DNA of 64,000 nucleotides, from the NCBI GenBank assembly GCA_001805105.1, contig MHEE01000004.1, positions 1 through 64,000 on the forward strand. Direction: 5' to 3'. A program made the translations under genes and the position numbers. The notes below the pieces were generated by a model, which was not told the origin of the DNA, did not search any database, and saw only the letters and a list, made by a program, of their open reading frames with translations. Within the stretch, counting starts at the first letter, position 1; each line of letters opens with the position of its first letter. Source of the DNA: Nitrospirae bacterium GWF2_44_13. Its GTDB lineage: Bacteria; Nitrospirota; Thermodesulfovibrionia; Thermodesulfovibrionales; UBA1546. This document shows, piece by piece, positions 30,912 through 39,928 of this stretch.

Positions 30912-32831
30912 ATGAGTAATTATCTTTTAATCCCATTTCTGCCGCTTGCCGCTTTTTTGATAAATATCCTGTTCGGCAGGAAGTATCTGAAGGAAAATAG
31001 CCACTGGGTGTCAATACTTGCAGTTGCAGGTTCATGGATCGTGACCGTGGCAACACTCTTTGATGTTCTTGCGGGCAGGGTTATAAACGAAGACCTCTAC
31101 TCATGGATTGTTTCAGGCGAATTCAAGGTCTCAGTGGGTTTCCTTATTGACCAGCTTACAGCAGTGATGCTGATTGTTGTGACAACGTGCAGTACGCTTA
31201 TTCATATCTATTCTGTCGGCTATATGCACGGAGACAAAGGCTACTACCGCTTTTTTGCGTATCTGAGCCTTTTTACTTTCTGCATGCTCATGCTTGTAAT
31301 GGCTAATAACTTCCTCCAGTTGTATTTCGGTTGGGAGGGTGTCGGCTTGTGTTCATACTTTCTCATTGGATATTACTTTGACAAGAAGTCGGCCTCTGAC
31401 GCGGGCAAAAAGGCTTTTATTGTGAACAGGTTCGGCGACTTTGGCTTCGGTCTCGGAATAATAATGATATTCCTCACATTTGGAACCATTTATTACGAGC
31501 CTGTCTTTTCACAGGCAAAGGGCTTTGCGTCCCAGACAATTAATTTCCTTGGATATGATGTGCATCTTATGACATTGATCGCGCTTCTTCTTTTCTGCGG
31601 CTCAATCGGGAAGTCAGCACAGATGCCGCTCCATGTATGGCTTCCTGACGCAATGGAGGGGCCCACGCCTGTAAGCGCGCTTATACACGCGGCAACAATG
31701 GTCACGGCAGGCGTCTTTCTCGTTGCAAGGTGCAGTCCGATATTCAGCCTTTCTGAAACAGCGCTGATGATTGTCGCGTTAACAGGGGCCATAACTTCAC
31801 TCTTTGCAGCTACCATTGGACTTGTTCAGAATGACATAAAGAGGATTATTGCGTATTCAACCATCAGCCAGCTTGGATATATGTTCCTTGCGGCAGGAGT
31901 AGGAGCTTACACCGCAGGAATGTTCCATCTTTATACGCATGCCTTTTTTAAAGCGCTTCTTTTCCTCTGCGCAGGGAGCGTAATGCATGCAATGTCAGGA
32001 GAGCTTGACCTTCAGAAGATGGGCGGCCTCAAGAAATACATGCCTGTTACATACTGGACTATGCTCTTCGCGTCATTGAGCATTGCAGGCGTGCCGGGCT
32101 TTGCAGGATTCTTCAGCAAGGATGAAATACTCTGGCTTGCGTATTCAGGCTCAAGCCCTGTCGGCAAATTTGTGTGGGTTATCGGGACTGTGGTCGCATT
32201 TCTTACAGCCTTCTACTCATTCAGGCTTATATTCCTCACGTTCCACGGAAAATTCCGGGGCACGCACGAACAGGAACATCATCTTCATGAATCTCCAAAG
32301 GCTATGACAATACCATTGGTGATTCTCTGCATTGGAGCTGTTGCATCAGGGTGGGTTGGGATTCCTCATCTGCTTGGAGGAGGCGCGCATTTCACGGAAT
32401 TTTTAAAACCTGTGCTCGGGCATCCTGAAGCGCACGGCACACATGCAGAGGAATGGATGGTAATGGCGATATCAATAATCGCGGGGTTCTCAGGAATAGG
32501 GCTGGCCGCATTATTTTATCTTGTAAAGACTGATATCCCTGTTATGCTCACGCAGAAATTCAATGCTGCATATAAAATACTCTGGAATAAATACTATGTG
32601 GATGAACTTTACAGTTTTATAATCGTGAGGCCGGCAATCTGGACAGCTAAGAATATACTCATTGGTATTACGGATGCAAGGATTATTGAGGCTGTTGTTA
32701 ATGGTGTTCCAAAAGGGATAGGAGAGTTCAGCCGGATTCTGAGGAAAGTCCAGACAGGTTTGTTACAGCACTATGCAGCGATAATGGCGCTTGGCGTATT
32801 AATAATAGTTGCCATGATGCTTCTGAGGTAA
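30912..32831 (+). CDS. nuoL: NuoL, antiporter-like proton-pumping subunit
   Basis: 639 residues, typical length. Conserved WEGVGLCSYFLIGYYF, LPDAMEGPTPVSALIHAATMVTAG and KRIIAYSTISQLGYM blocks are present. A long C-terminal lateral helix follows. Distal proton channel of complex I. Confidence 0.97.
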   Translation: MSNYLLIPFLPLAAFLINILFGRKYLKENSHWVSILAVAGSWIVTVATLFDVLAGRVINEDLYSWIVSGEFKVSVGFLIDQLTAVMLIVVTTCSTLIHIYSVGYMHGDKGYYRFFAYLSLFTFCMLMLVMANNFLQLYFGWEGVGLCSYFLIGYYFDKKSASDAGKKAFIVNRFGDFGFGLGIIMIFLTFGTIYYEPVFSQAKGFASQTINFLGYDVHLMTLIALLLFCGSIGKSAQMPLHVWLPDAMEGPTPVSALIHAATMVTAGVFLVARCSPIFSLSETALMIVALTGAITSLFAATIGLVQNDIKRIIAYSTISQLGYMFLAAGVGAYTAGMFHLYTHAFFKALLFLCAGSVMHAMSGELDLQKMGGLKKYMPVTYWTMLFASLSIAGVPGFAGFFSKDEILWLAYSGSSPVGKFVWVIGTVVAFLTAFYSFRLIFLTFHGKFRGTHEQEHHLHESPKAMTIPLVILCIGAVASGWVGIPHLLGGGAHFTEFLKPVLGHPEAHGTHAEEWMVMAISIIAGFSGIGLAALFYLVKTDIPVMLTQKFNAAYKILWNKYYVDELYSFIIVRPAIWTAKNILIGITDARIIEAVVNGVPKGIGEFSRILRKVQTGLLQHYAAIMALGVLIIVAMMLLR

Positions 32832-32834
32832 TAT

Positions 32835-34373
32835 ATGGAACAGACAATAATGAATAACTTAGGTTTTCCGATATTGAGCACACTGATATTCCTGCCGGTT
32901 GCAGGCGCGGCGCTTTTGCTCCTGATAAGCAGGTCTAATGAAAATCTCATAAAATGGTTTAGCCTTATTGTGAGCATAGCGGCGTTTATTATTTCAATTC
33001 CTTTGTTTGCGGAGTTCAATAAGTCCACGCACCTCATGCAGTTTACAGAAAAACATGCATGGATTCCTTCGTTGAATATTAATTATCATCTCGGCATTGA
33101 CGGTATAAGCGTCCTGTTTGTCCTTCTTTCAACCCTTATTACAATACTCTGCGTTCTTATCTCATGGAATTCTATCAAGGCAAAGACAAAAGAATTTTAT
33201 ATCTCCATCCTGATAATGGAAGGCGCAATGATAGGCGTTTTCTGTTCGCTGGATTTCATGCTCTTCTATCTTTTCTGGGAGGCAATGCTGATACCTATGT
33301 ATCTCTTGATAGGCGTATGGGGCGGGACTAACAGGATTTATGCTGCGGTGAAATTCTTCCTCTTCACGCTTGTTGGAAGCGTGCTCATGCTTGTTGGAAT
33401 AATCGTTCTTTATTATCAGGCGGGCGGGACCTTTGACATACTTGAACTCACGACAAAAACATATCCGTATAAATTACAGCTATGGCTCTTCTGGGCGTTC
33501 TTTGCGGCATTTGCCGTGAAGGTTCCGATGTTCCCTGTGCACACATGGCTTCCTGACGCACACACAGAGGCTCCGACAGCAGGAAGCGTTATCCTTGCCG
33601 CCGTGCTTATCAAGATGGGCGCTTACGGTTTTATCAGGTTCTCATTGCCGTTATTTCCTGATGCGTCAAAGGCAATGACGCCTGCGATGCTTACGCTCTC
33701 TGTTATAGCGATAATTTACGGCGCCGTGATATGCCTTGCACAAACGGATTTAAAGAGATTGATCGCATACAGCTCTGTCAGCCACATGGGCTTTGTGACT
33801 CTCGGAATCTTTGCCCTGAATTTGCAGGGCATGGAAGGCGGCATACTTCAGATGATAAATCACGGCGTAGTTACAGGCGCATTATTTTTAAGTGTCGGAA
33901 TGATTTATGACAGGACTCATACAAGGCAGATTGCTGATTACGGAGGAGTCGCTTCTGTAATGCCAGTGTATGCATCCATATTTATGGTGTTTACGCTTGC
34001 CTCAATAGGCCTTCCTGCGACAAATGGGTTTATCGGGGAGTTTCTGATTATCCTCGGAGGGTTCAAGGCAAATCAGTGGGCAGGCGTGCTTGCGGCAACA
34101 GGGATAATCATAGGCGCAGGTTATATGCTCTGGCTTTATCAGCGGGTATTTTTTATGGAGACAAACCAAAAGGTTGCAGGGCTTGCGGATATTAATTTAA
34201 GGGAAATAATAACCCTTCTGCCGATGATTATACTGGTATTCTGGATTGGAGTTTATCCGAATGCGTTCCTCGGCTTTATGCATGAGTCTGTAAAACATCT
34301 CCTTGAGAGGGTAAATTCAGGAGGCATGCATGAGGCGGGCATTGCAAAAAATATTCTGGAGATTATCAAATGA
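32835..34373 (+). CDS. nuoM: NuoM, antiporter-like proton-pumping subunit
   Basis: 512 residues. FWEAMLIPMYLLIGVWGG, LPDAHTEAPTAGSVILAAV and KRLIAYSSVSHMGFV are the family blocks. Starts 3 bases after nuoL and overlaps nuoN by 4 bases. Confidence 0.97.
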   Translation: MEQTIMNNLGFPILSTLIFLPVAGAALLLLISRSNENLIKWFSLIVSIAAFIISIPLFAEFNKSTHLMQFTEKHAWIPSLNINYHLGIDGISVLFVLLSTLITILCVLISWNSIKAKTKEFYISILIMEGAMIGVFCSLDFMLFYLFWEAMLIPMYLLIGVWGGTNRIYAAVKFFLFTLVGSVLMLVGIIVLYYQAGGTFDILELTTKTYPYKLQLWLFWAFFAAFAVKVPMFPVHTWLPDAHTEAPTAGSVILAAVLIKMGAYGFIRFSLPLFPDASKAMTPAMLTLSVIAIIYGAVICLAQTDLKRLIAYSSVSHMGFVTLGIFALNLQGMEGGILQMINHGVVTGALFLSVGMIYDRTHTRQIADYGGVASVMPVYASIFMVFTLASIGLPATNGFIGEFLIILGGFKANQWAGVLAATGIIIGAGYMLWLYQRVFFMETNQKVAGLADINLREIITLLPMIILVFWIGVYPNAFLGFMHESVKHLLERVNSGGMHEAGIAKNILEIIK

Positions 34374-35806
34374 CAAATCTTACCGGATTCATAATGCCTG
34401 ACCTTGGGCCTGTTATGCCTGAAATCGTAATGACATGCCTTGCTCTTCTCATCCTGCTTTCAGAGCTTGTGATTAAAAGAAAAGAGACAATTGCATTTTT
34501 TAGCATAGTGAGTGTTGCAATAGTTACGTATCTGCTTGCCGGTTCCACAGGAACCACATTTAACGGGATGTTTATAGCTGACGGCTACAGCCTGTTCTTC
34601 AAGCTTATCTTTATGCTGAATGTGATTCTCACTGTCCTTATATCAGTGAAATACATTGTAATTGAAAAAGTGAATTTCGGGGAATATTACAGCCTTATAC
34701 TCTTTTCCACTCTCGGCATGATGCTTATGGCTTCAGCAGGAGACCTGATAACCCTTTATCTCGGACTTGAACTTATGGCGTTAAGCACTTATGTGCTTGC
34801 AGGGTTCCTGAGGCATGACATAAAGTCTAATGAAGCTGCAATGAAGTATTTCCTCCTCGGTTCGTTCGCCTCCGCATTTTTGCTCTACGGCATATCAATG
34901 ATATACGGGCTTACAGGCACAACAGACCTTCATGCAATATCTTCCTATATATCACAGAAGGGACTTTCAGGCAATCCTGTTTTAACGCTGTCCATGATCA
35001 TGTTTGCAGTTGCCTTCTCATTCAAGATAGCTGCTGTTCCTTTCCACATGTGGGCGCCTGATGTTTATGAAGGCGCGCCTACTTCCGTTACTGCATTTAT
35101 GTCGGTAGGGCCCAAGGCGGCAGGGTTTGCAGTGCTTGGAAGGGTTTTCCTGACAGCGTTCGGAGCGGCAAGAATTGAATGGACAGGCATTCTTATTCCG
35201 ATAGCGATACTCACAATGGCTGTCGGGAATATAGCCGCAATTTCACAGACAAACATAAAAAGGATGCTTGCGTATTCTTCAATAGCGCATGCAGGTTATA
35301 TACTGCTCGGAATAATTGCAGGGACGTCTGAGGGCATGGCAAGCGTTCTGAATTATCTGTTTATTTATGCATTCATGAACATTGGCGCATTTGCAGTTGT
35401 GATTATGCTCAGGTCAGAGGGATTCAAGGGAGATAACATCTCTGATTATGAGGGGCTTGCAAAGACACATCCGTTGGCTGCCGCTCTGATGCTTGTATTC
35501 ATGTTTTCGCTCACTGGGATTCCGCCCACGGCAGGGTTTATGGGCAAGTTTTATCTTTTTATGAGCGCAGTAAGCGCAGGCTATACATGGCTTGCCGTGA
35601 CTGCTGTTATATTCAGCGCGATATCAGCGTATTTTTATCTGAGGATTGTAATGTATATGTATATGAAAGAACCTAAAACCGCAGTTCAGCTTTCTGCCTC
35701 TCCTGGGATAGCCCTCGCGCTTGCAATAACAGTAATCGCAGTTCTGCTTATTGGGGTGTTTCCTTCAAAGGTCATTAGTGTTGCCCGCATAGCAGCAGGA
35801 TTTTAA
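34370..35806 (+). CDS. nuoN: NuoN, antiporter-like proton-pumping subunit; last gene of the operon
   Basis: 478 residues. LGLELMALSTYVLAGF, APDVYEGAPTSVTAFMSVGPK and KRMLAYSSIAHAGYILLG are diagnostic. The convergent TraB/GumN gene ends 30 bases downstream; I see no strong terminator in between. Confidence 0.97.
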   Translation: MTNLTGFIMPDLGPVMPEIVMTCLALLILLSELVIKRKETIAFFSIVSVAIVTYLLAGSTGTTFNGMFIADGYSLFFKLIFMLNVILTVLISVKYIVIEKVNFGEYYSLILFSTLGMMLMASAGDLITLYLGLELMALSTYVLAGFLRHDIKSNEAAMKYFLLGSFASAFLLYGISMIYGLTGTTDLHAISSYISQKGLSGNPVLTLSMIMFAVAFSFKIAAVPFHMWAPDVYEGAPTSVTAFMSVGPKAAGFAVLGRVFLTAFGAARIEWTGILIPIAILTMAVGNIAAISQTNIKRMLAYSSIAHAGYILLGIIAGTSEGMASVLNYLFIYAFMNIGAFAVVIMLRSEGFKGDNISDYEGLAKTHPLAAALMLVFMFSLTGIPPTAGFMGKFYLFMSAVSAGYTWLAVTAVIFSAISAYFYLRIVMYMYMKEPKTAVQLSASPGIALALAITVIAVLLIGVFPSKVISVARIAAGF

Positions 35807-35835
35807 GGATAATTGCAGAGGCATTGAAGTATTAA

Positions 35836-36732
35836 TCATATCTGCTCTACAATATAACCCTTCCTTTTCAGCAGCTCTATAATTCCTTTATTCCCGACAA
35901 GGTGCCCAGCGCCGACAACAACAAAATAGCTCTCTTTCGTCTTTAAGAATTCTTCAATTTTTAATGTCATAGCTGAGTTTCTTTCATAATAGAGCTTTTC
36001 ATATATCCGGGCGAGCCGCCTGTCCCCGTTTACTCTTGATGCTATTGCTTCTATGCCTTTTGCATCTCCTGTCAGCCAAGCCTGAAGAAGCTTGTCTGTT
36101 TCCTGTTTAAGTATTTTTAAATCTTTCAGCGTATGGAGTAAAAACAGTTCCTGCTCTTCATCGGAAAATCCCGAAAGGAGATTAACCTGATAATCAAGGC
36201 TTTCAAGTTCCATTATCTTTTTCTTTCCCGCAGTTTTTTTAAGAAAGTAATTGTCTATCCCGTATTGGGGATTAAACCCCAGTTTCATGAGTTCTATGGA
36301 TTCCAATGTCATTGCTAAAAACCATGGTTTTTGTTTGCTTATCAGTTCAGCGGGTATGCCAAGCGGCGCTGCCTCTTTTTTAAGGAGTTCGTATGTTTCC
36401 TTTGAAACGTGTTTTTCCAGTGTTTCATTCCCCTGATAAAAGGCGCCTGCCAGTAATTTCTGCAAGTCCAGCTTGGCCGCATCATTGATATTTGCCTCTA
36501 CCGCGAGAATATTTGATTTTTCAAAAGCATCTTCGATTTTATTATTTAAAGGATAAACCTCTTTTTTCATGAAGTGCACAGAGCCGAGCACATAAACCGT
36601 TGATGTATTTGACTGAACTTTCCACATGAACGTCTTCTGCCCTTGCGCAATAGCATCGCCGGCATAAAAAGATAAGACAATAAGAGATACTGCTAAGAAA
36701 AAAGATAAAAACTTCGCGGCAGATTTCCTCAT
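35836..36732 (-). CDS. TraB/GumN family exported protein
   Basis: 298 residues with an N-terminal signal peptide (FLSFFLAVSLIVLSFYAGDAIA). The family motifs are VYVLGSVHFMKK near the N-terminus (GSxH), an acidic AVEANI segment, and a C-terminal VVVGAGHLVGNKGIIELL. These belong to the Tiki-like metalloprotease superfamily. Probable periplasmic location; substrate unknown. Convergent with nuoN. Confidence 0.88.
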   Translation of the reverse strand: MRKSAAKFLSFFLAVSLIVLSFYAGDAIAQGQKTFMWKVQSNTSTVYVLGSVHFMKKEVYPLNNKIEDAFEKSNILAVEANINDAAKLDLQKLLAGAFYQGNETLEKHVSKETYELLKKEAAPLGIPAELISKQKPWFLAMTLESIELMKLGFNPQYGIDNYFLKKTAGKKKIMELESLDYQVNLLSGFSDEEQELFLLHTLKDLKILKQETDKLLQAWLTGDAKGIEAIASRVNGDRRLARIYEKLYYERNSAMTLKIEEFLKTKESYFVVVGAGHLVGNKGIIELLKRKGYIVEQI

Positions 36733-36851
36733 TCGGGTACTCCTTTAGACATTTTTTATAATTATAGCACGGCATCCGGATAAAGATTGACGGCGGGCAT
36801 TCTGCATGATATTCTTTATATCAAGCAACGATGGAAAGAGAGGAGACTGCT

Positions 36852-38078
36852 ATGCCTTATGATTTTGTTTTGCCTGATTTGGGCGAAGGTATCACAGAGG
36901 GCGAGATACGGAGATGGCTTGTCAAGGAAGGCGATGCCGTTGAAGAGCATCAGACAGTTCTTGAGATAGAGACAGACAAGGCAGTGGTGGAAGTCCCTTC
37001 TCCTAAAAAAGGAAGAGTAATCAAAATACACAAAGAGATTGCCGATATAGCCAAGGTGGGAGAGGCATTAATGACTATTGCGGAAGCAGGCGAGACAGTT
37101 GAAGAAAAGCCAGTTTCTGTTGTTGGAGCATTGCCGAAAGAAGAGACAGTTGAAGAAAAGCCAAAAGAAAAAGAGAGGCCCAAATCCGTTTCTGTTGTCG
37201 GTGTATTGCCTGAAGAAGAGGAAGAAATACTTGCAACGCCTGCTGTAAGGGCATTGGCAAAAGAGCTTGGCGTAAAGCTCGAATCAATAAGAGGCTCCGG
37301 TCCCGGAGGAAGCATTACGAAAGATGATGTTACAGAGACATCTGAAAAAGGCAAGAAGGCTGAAGCTGAGTTAGGAGATATAGAAAGAATTCCGATAAAA
37401 GGACTCCGCCGCACAATAGCAAAGAACCTTACCTTGGCCCAAAAGACCACTGCGTTTGTCACCGGCATGGATGAGGCTGATATTACCGAATTATGGAATC
37501 TGCGTGAGAAGGAGAAAAAAACCATACAAGGAAAGGGCATTCATCTTACTTTTCTGCCGTTTTTCATTAAAGCTATCCAGCATGCGCTTACAGAGCATCC
37601 CTTGCTCAATGCCTCTGTGGATGAGGCAAGGGAAGAGATAATTATTAAAAAATACTACAACTTCGGCGTTGCCGTTGACACGCCCGACGGACTTATGGTT
37701 CCCGTGATAAAAAATGCAGATAAAAAGACCATTCTTGAACTCGCGACAGAGATTCAGGAATTAAGCGTAAAGGCGAGGGAGCGGAAGATAAAGCTTGAAG
37801 AGATGAAAGGAAGCACATTTACTATCACAAACTACGGACATTTCGGGGGGACATTCGCAACGCCGATAATTAATTATCCTGATGTTGCGATACTCGGCAC
37901 AGGAAAGATTTCTGACAAGCCGTGGGTCAAGGACGGGAAGATTGTTATCAGAAAAATCCTGCCGTTATCGCTTACCTTTGACCACAGGGTGACGGACGGT
38001 GTTGATTCAGCAAAGTTCCTGTCTAAAGTGATTCAATACCTTGAAGACCCGGCGCTGTTGTTTATTGAGAGTGCATGA
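36852..38078 (+). CDS. Dihydrolipoamide acyltransferase (E2) without adjacent E1/E3
   Basis: 408 residues. Lipoyl domain (1-80) with lysine in ETDKAVVEVPSP, an acidic/proline linker containing two near-identical SVVGxLPxEE segments, a peripheral-subunit-binding domain (TPAVRALAKELGV...GPGGSITKDDV) and a catalytic acyltransferase domain ending in FDHRVTDGVDSAKF (His and Asp of HxxxDG). The start at 36852 (MPYDFVLPDLGEG) follows GAGGAGA. Pyruvate versus branched-chain specificity cannot be told, and no E1 or E3 gene is within this window. Confidence 0.88.
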   Translation: MPYDFVLPDLGEGITEGEIRRWLVKEGDAVEEHQTVLEIETDKAVVEVPSPKKGRVIKIHKEIADIAKVGEALMTIAEAGETVEEKPVSVVGALPKEETVEEKPKEKERPKSVSVVGVLPEEEEEILATPAVRALAKELGVKLESIRGSGPGGSITKDDVTETSEKGKKAEAELGDIERIPIKGLRRTIAKNLTLAQKTTAFVTGMDEADITELWNLREKEKKTIQGKGIHLTFLPFFIKAIQHALTEHPLLNASVDEAREEIIIKKYYNFGVAVDTPDGLMVPVIKNADKKTILELATEIQELSVKARERKIKLEEMKGSTFTITNYGHFGGTFATPIINYPDVAILGTGKISDKPWVKDGKIVIRKILPLSLTFDHRVTDGVDSAKFLSKVIQYLEDPALLFIESA

Positions 38079-38240
38079 GATAACAAATATTGTTTAATGG
38101 CTTTGTGCCGCGCCGCATGTTGAAGGTGGTAAATAGAATCAGCACATTTGTTTCTTCTTTTAATTTTCAAAATATGGGGAGCCTTCCTCTCCCTCGTCTA
38201 ACCTCTCAAAAGATTCACAATCTCCTGCTTTGCATTTGAA

Positions 38241-38906
38241 TTACGAGAAATAATAGTCTTTAAAGTACTTTGAGGATCGCGATAGTTGAAAAAAAGGTTT
38301 GGAGTTCTCAAATAACAACTTATAGCAATGATAAGTGATTCTAAAGAAAAAATCATCACCAAACGTTTCTGTGAGTGTTGGATAGCCTGGTGGAGGCGGA
38401 AAAAGAAATTCAAAAGGATGATTTAATAACTCCACAGGATCGAAATCTAAAACCTCTCTCTGTCTGTATGCAATAACTCGTTGGAGCTTTGAACAAGCGT
38501 CAATAATTACCTTGTCATCTATGTTTTGAAAATGCAGTATTGTGTAAGGACTGCTTAATGAGGAATTACTACCATATACCATTGGAACATCTGGAGATGT
38601 CGGGGAAAGATACTTTAATGTAATGCTGAGATCCACAGGTGTAATGCCATCAATGGCGCACCAAGCATGATCGCTGTCGTCGCTAATAGACGAGATCGGA
38701 GCAACTTCGGCAGTTCTAATTATAAAATCACCGAGACATATGGATGAAGCAAGTTTTGCCAATCGAGCTAACGCGAAAAGGTGGATTGCATGCTCTCTGC
38801 AAAACCACCCGACATCATTACCTCCATGAACATAACGGGGCTTCTCTGTGTATATGTGGTTCAGCTCTGGTTTTACTTTTACTTTCAAAAGTTCCGAGAA
38901 ACTCAT
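38241..38906 (-). CDS. Uncharacterised protein with Cys/His/Asp motifs
   Basis: 221 residues. No signal peptide or membrane segment. GGNDVGWFCREHAIHLF near residue 30 and DSDHAWCAIDGITPVDLS near 77-95 supply conserved-looking Cys, His and Asp, in the order expected of a papain- or transglutaminase-like fold; this is speculation. A well-formed promoter lies upstream. It sits in a small accessory island with a toxin-antitoxin cluster. Confidence 0.6.
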   Translation of the reverse strand: MSFSELLKVKVKPELNHIYTEKPRYVHGGNDVGWFCREHAIHLFALARLAKLASSICLGDFIIRTAEVAPISSISDDSDHAWCAIDGITPVDLSITLKYLSPTSPDVPMVYGSNSSLSSPYTILHFQNIDDKVIIDACSKLQRVIAYRQREVLDFDPVELLNHPFEFLFPPPPGYPTLTETFGDDFFFRITYHCYKLLFENSKPFFQLSRSSKYFKDYYFS

Positions 38907-39018
38907 ATCAAATTAATTTCTCTCACGCCGTATGACAGATAACCCGTTCATATCCGAACCTATTTCGTATATCCCGATTCTGGCATAAAAGCCAGTCCCC
39001 TCCCGATTTCGTGACTTG

Positions 39019-39048
39019 ACTATATCCAATGCCTCCCCCTGCTGTCAA
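39019..39048 (-). promoter_or_regulatory. Predicted sigma-70 promoter for the 38906 gene
   Basis: On the minus strand, TTGACA (39048-39043), an 18-base spacer, and TATAGT (39024-39019). It points towards the 221-residue protein about 110 bases downstream. The small palindrome CTGGC/GCCAG lies in the leader. Confidence 0.55.
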
Positions 39049-39071
39049 GAAAGACACACGGCTGCCCTGTT

Positions 39072-39353
39072 TTACTCCCTGAAAATATTGTAATCGTAAA
39101 TTTGATTGTGATGGCCAATGAAGCGGAATTCTACTGTATTTTTCCCTGTGAATTTGAATACAATTCTATAATGAACGTCAACCCTGAAGCTCCAGACATC
39201 GTACCCTCTTGGATGAAGCTTTTCCGTTCTAAGAATTGGATTAAAGGGATTTTCTTTGAATAGTTTTGTCTTTTCTTCTGCCTTAGTCTGAATTTTCTTT
39301 GGGAGTTCAAGAAATAGTTCATCAAAAGTGGCAGTGGTGTAGATTTCTGTCAT
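39072..39353 (-). CDS. RelE/ParE-family toxin
   Basis: 93 residues. ParE/RelE superfamily mRNA-interferase-like fold: FLELPKKIQTKAEEK helix pair, LHPRGYDVWSFRVDVHYRIVFKF strand block with the Arg and Tyr typical of the family, then FIGHHNQIYD. Its start overlaps the upstream gene by 4 bases. Confidence 0.8.
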   Translation of the reverse strand: MTEIYTTATFDELFLELPKKIQTKAEEKTKLFKENPFNPILRTEKLHPRGYDVWSFRVDVHYRIVFKFTGKNTVEFRFIGHHNQIYDYNIFRE

Positions 39354-39559
39354 GCCTTTTTTATGATTTCAAGAAGGGACTTCCTCTTTGTTATACGGCC
39401 GACTTTGTGGTCTGCTTCAGATTTCTTCAGGGTCTCGATAAAATCTTTCTTGTAGAGGCCAACTGCATTGCAGAATGCCTCATAGTTTTCTTTTGTTATT
39501 TCAAATCTGACCCTGTCTTTTGTTACTTTTTTAAGCTCGGCAGATAATGTTTTTTGCAT
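39350..39559 (-). CDS. Probable antitoxin of the RelE-like toxin
   Basis: 69 residues, basic and helical, with a short strand (RVRFEITKENYEAFC). Overlaps the toxin by 4 bases, upstream of it, as antitoxins usually are. No clear DNA-binding motif, which the AbrB-like gene upstream might supply. Confidence 0.65.
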   Translation of the reverse strand: MQKTLSAELKKVTKDRVRFEITKENYEAFCNAVGLYKKDFIETLKKSEADHKVGRITKRKSLLEIIKKA

Positions 39560-39574
39560 TTATTATCCTCGTGT

Positions 39575-39820
39575 TCACTTTGCAAGCGCCTTCAGAGCTG
39601 GGCGGTATTTTTCAATGAATTCATTCACCTGTGAGACGAATTCCCTGTCTATCCCCTTGGGATATTTTTTCTTTTTCACAGGTTCAAGAACAATCCTTTG
39701 GCCGGATTTATCCATCGTGATGTCCAACTCAGCGCCCGCAGAGAGCTTCAGTTTTTCAATCATCTCACGCGGGATTGATACTCCCTGACTATTTCCTATA
39801 GAGCATAATTTTCTGTGCAT
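39575..39820 (-). CDS. AbrB/MazE-type DNA-binding antitoxin-like protein
   Basis: 81 residues. N-terminal swapped-hairpin AbrB/SpoVT domain (LCSIGNSQGVSIPREMIEKLKL...ELDITMD) and a C-terminal tail (IDREFVSQVNEFIEKYRPAL) of the sort seen in antitoxins paired with Doc-like toxins. Here the partner is a RelE-like pair 15 bases downstream. Likely autoregulates through the palindrome at 39835-39855. Confidence 0.75.
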   Translation of the reverse strand: MHRKLCSIGNSQGVSIPREMIEKLKLSAGAELDITMDKSGQRIVLEPVKKKKYPKGIDREFVSQVNEFIEKYRPALKALAK

Positions 39821-39834
39821 ATTATCTCCTCTAA

Positions 39835-39855
39835 TGTTATAACATGATTATAACA
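39835..39855. promoter_or_regulatory. Palindromic operator overlapping a -10 box
   Basis: TGTTATAA, 5-base spacer CATGA, TTATAACA: perfect 8-bp arms. On the minus strand it contains TATAAT (39852-39847), about 27 bases before the AbrB-like start, so a bound repressor would block transcription of the toxin-antitoxin cluster. Confidence 0.7.
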
Positions 39856-39928
39856 GAAAAGAAGCCGGTTTGTTTATCAGTTTATATGAGTTCGGGTTTT
39901 GTATGTTCGGTGTAGTATAATGAAACTT

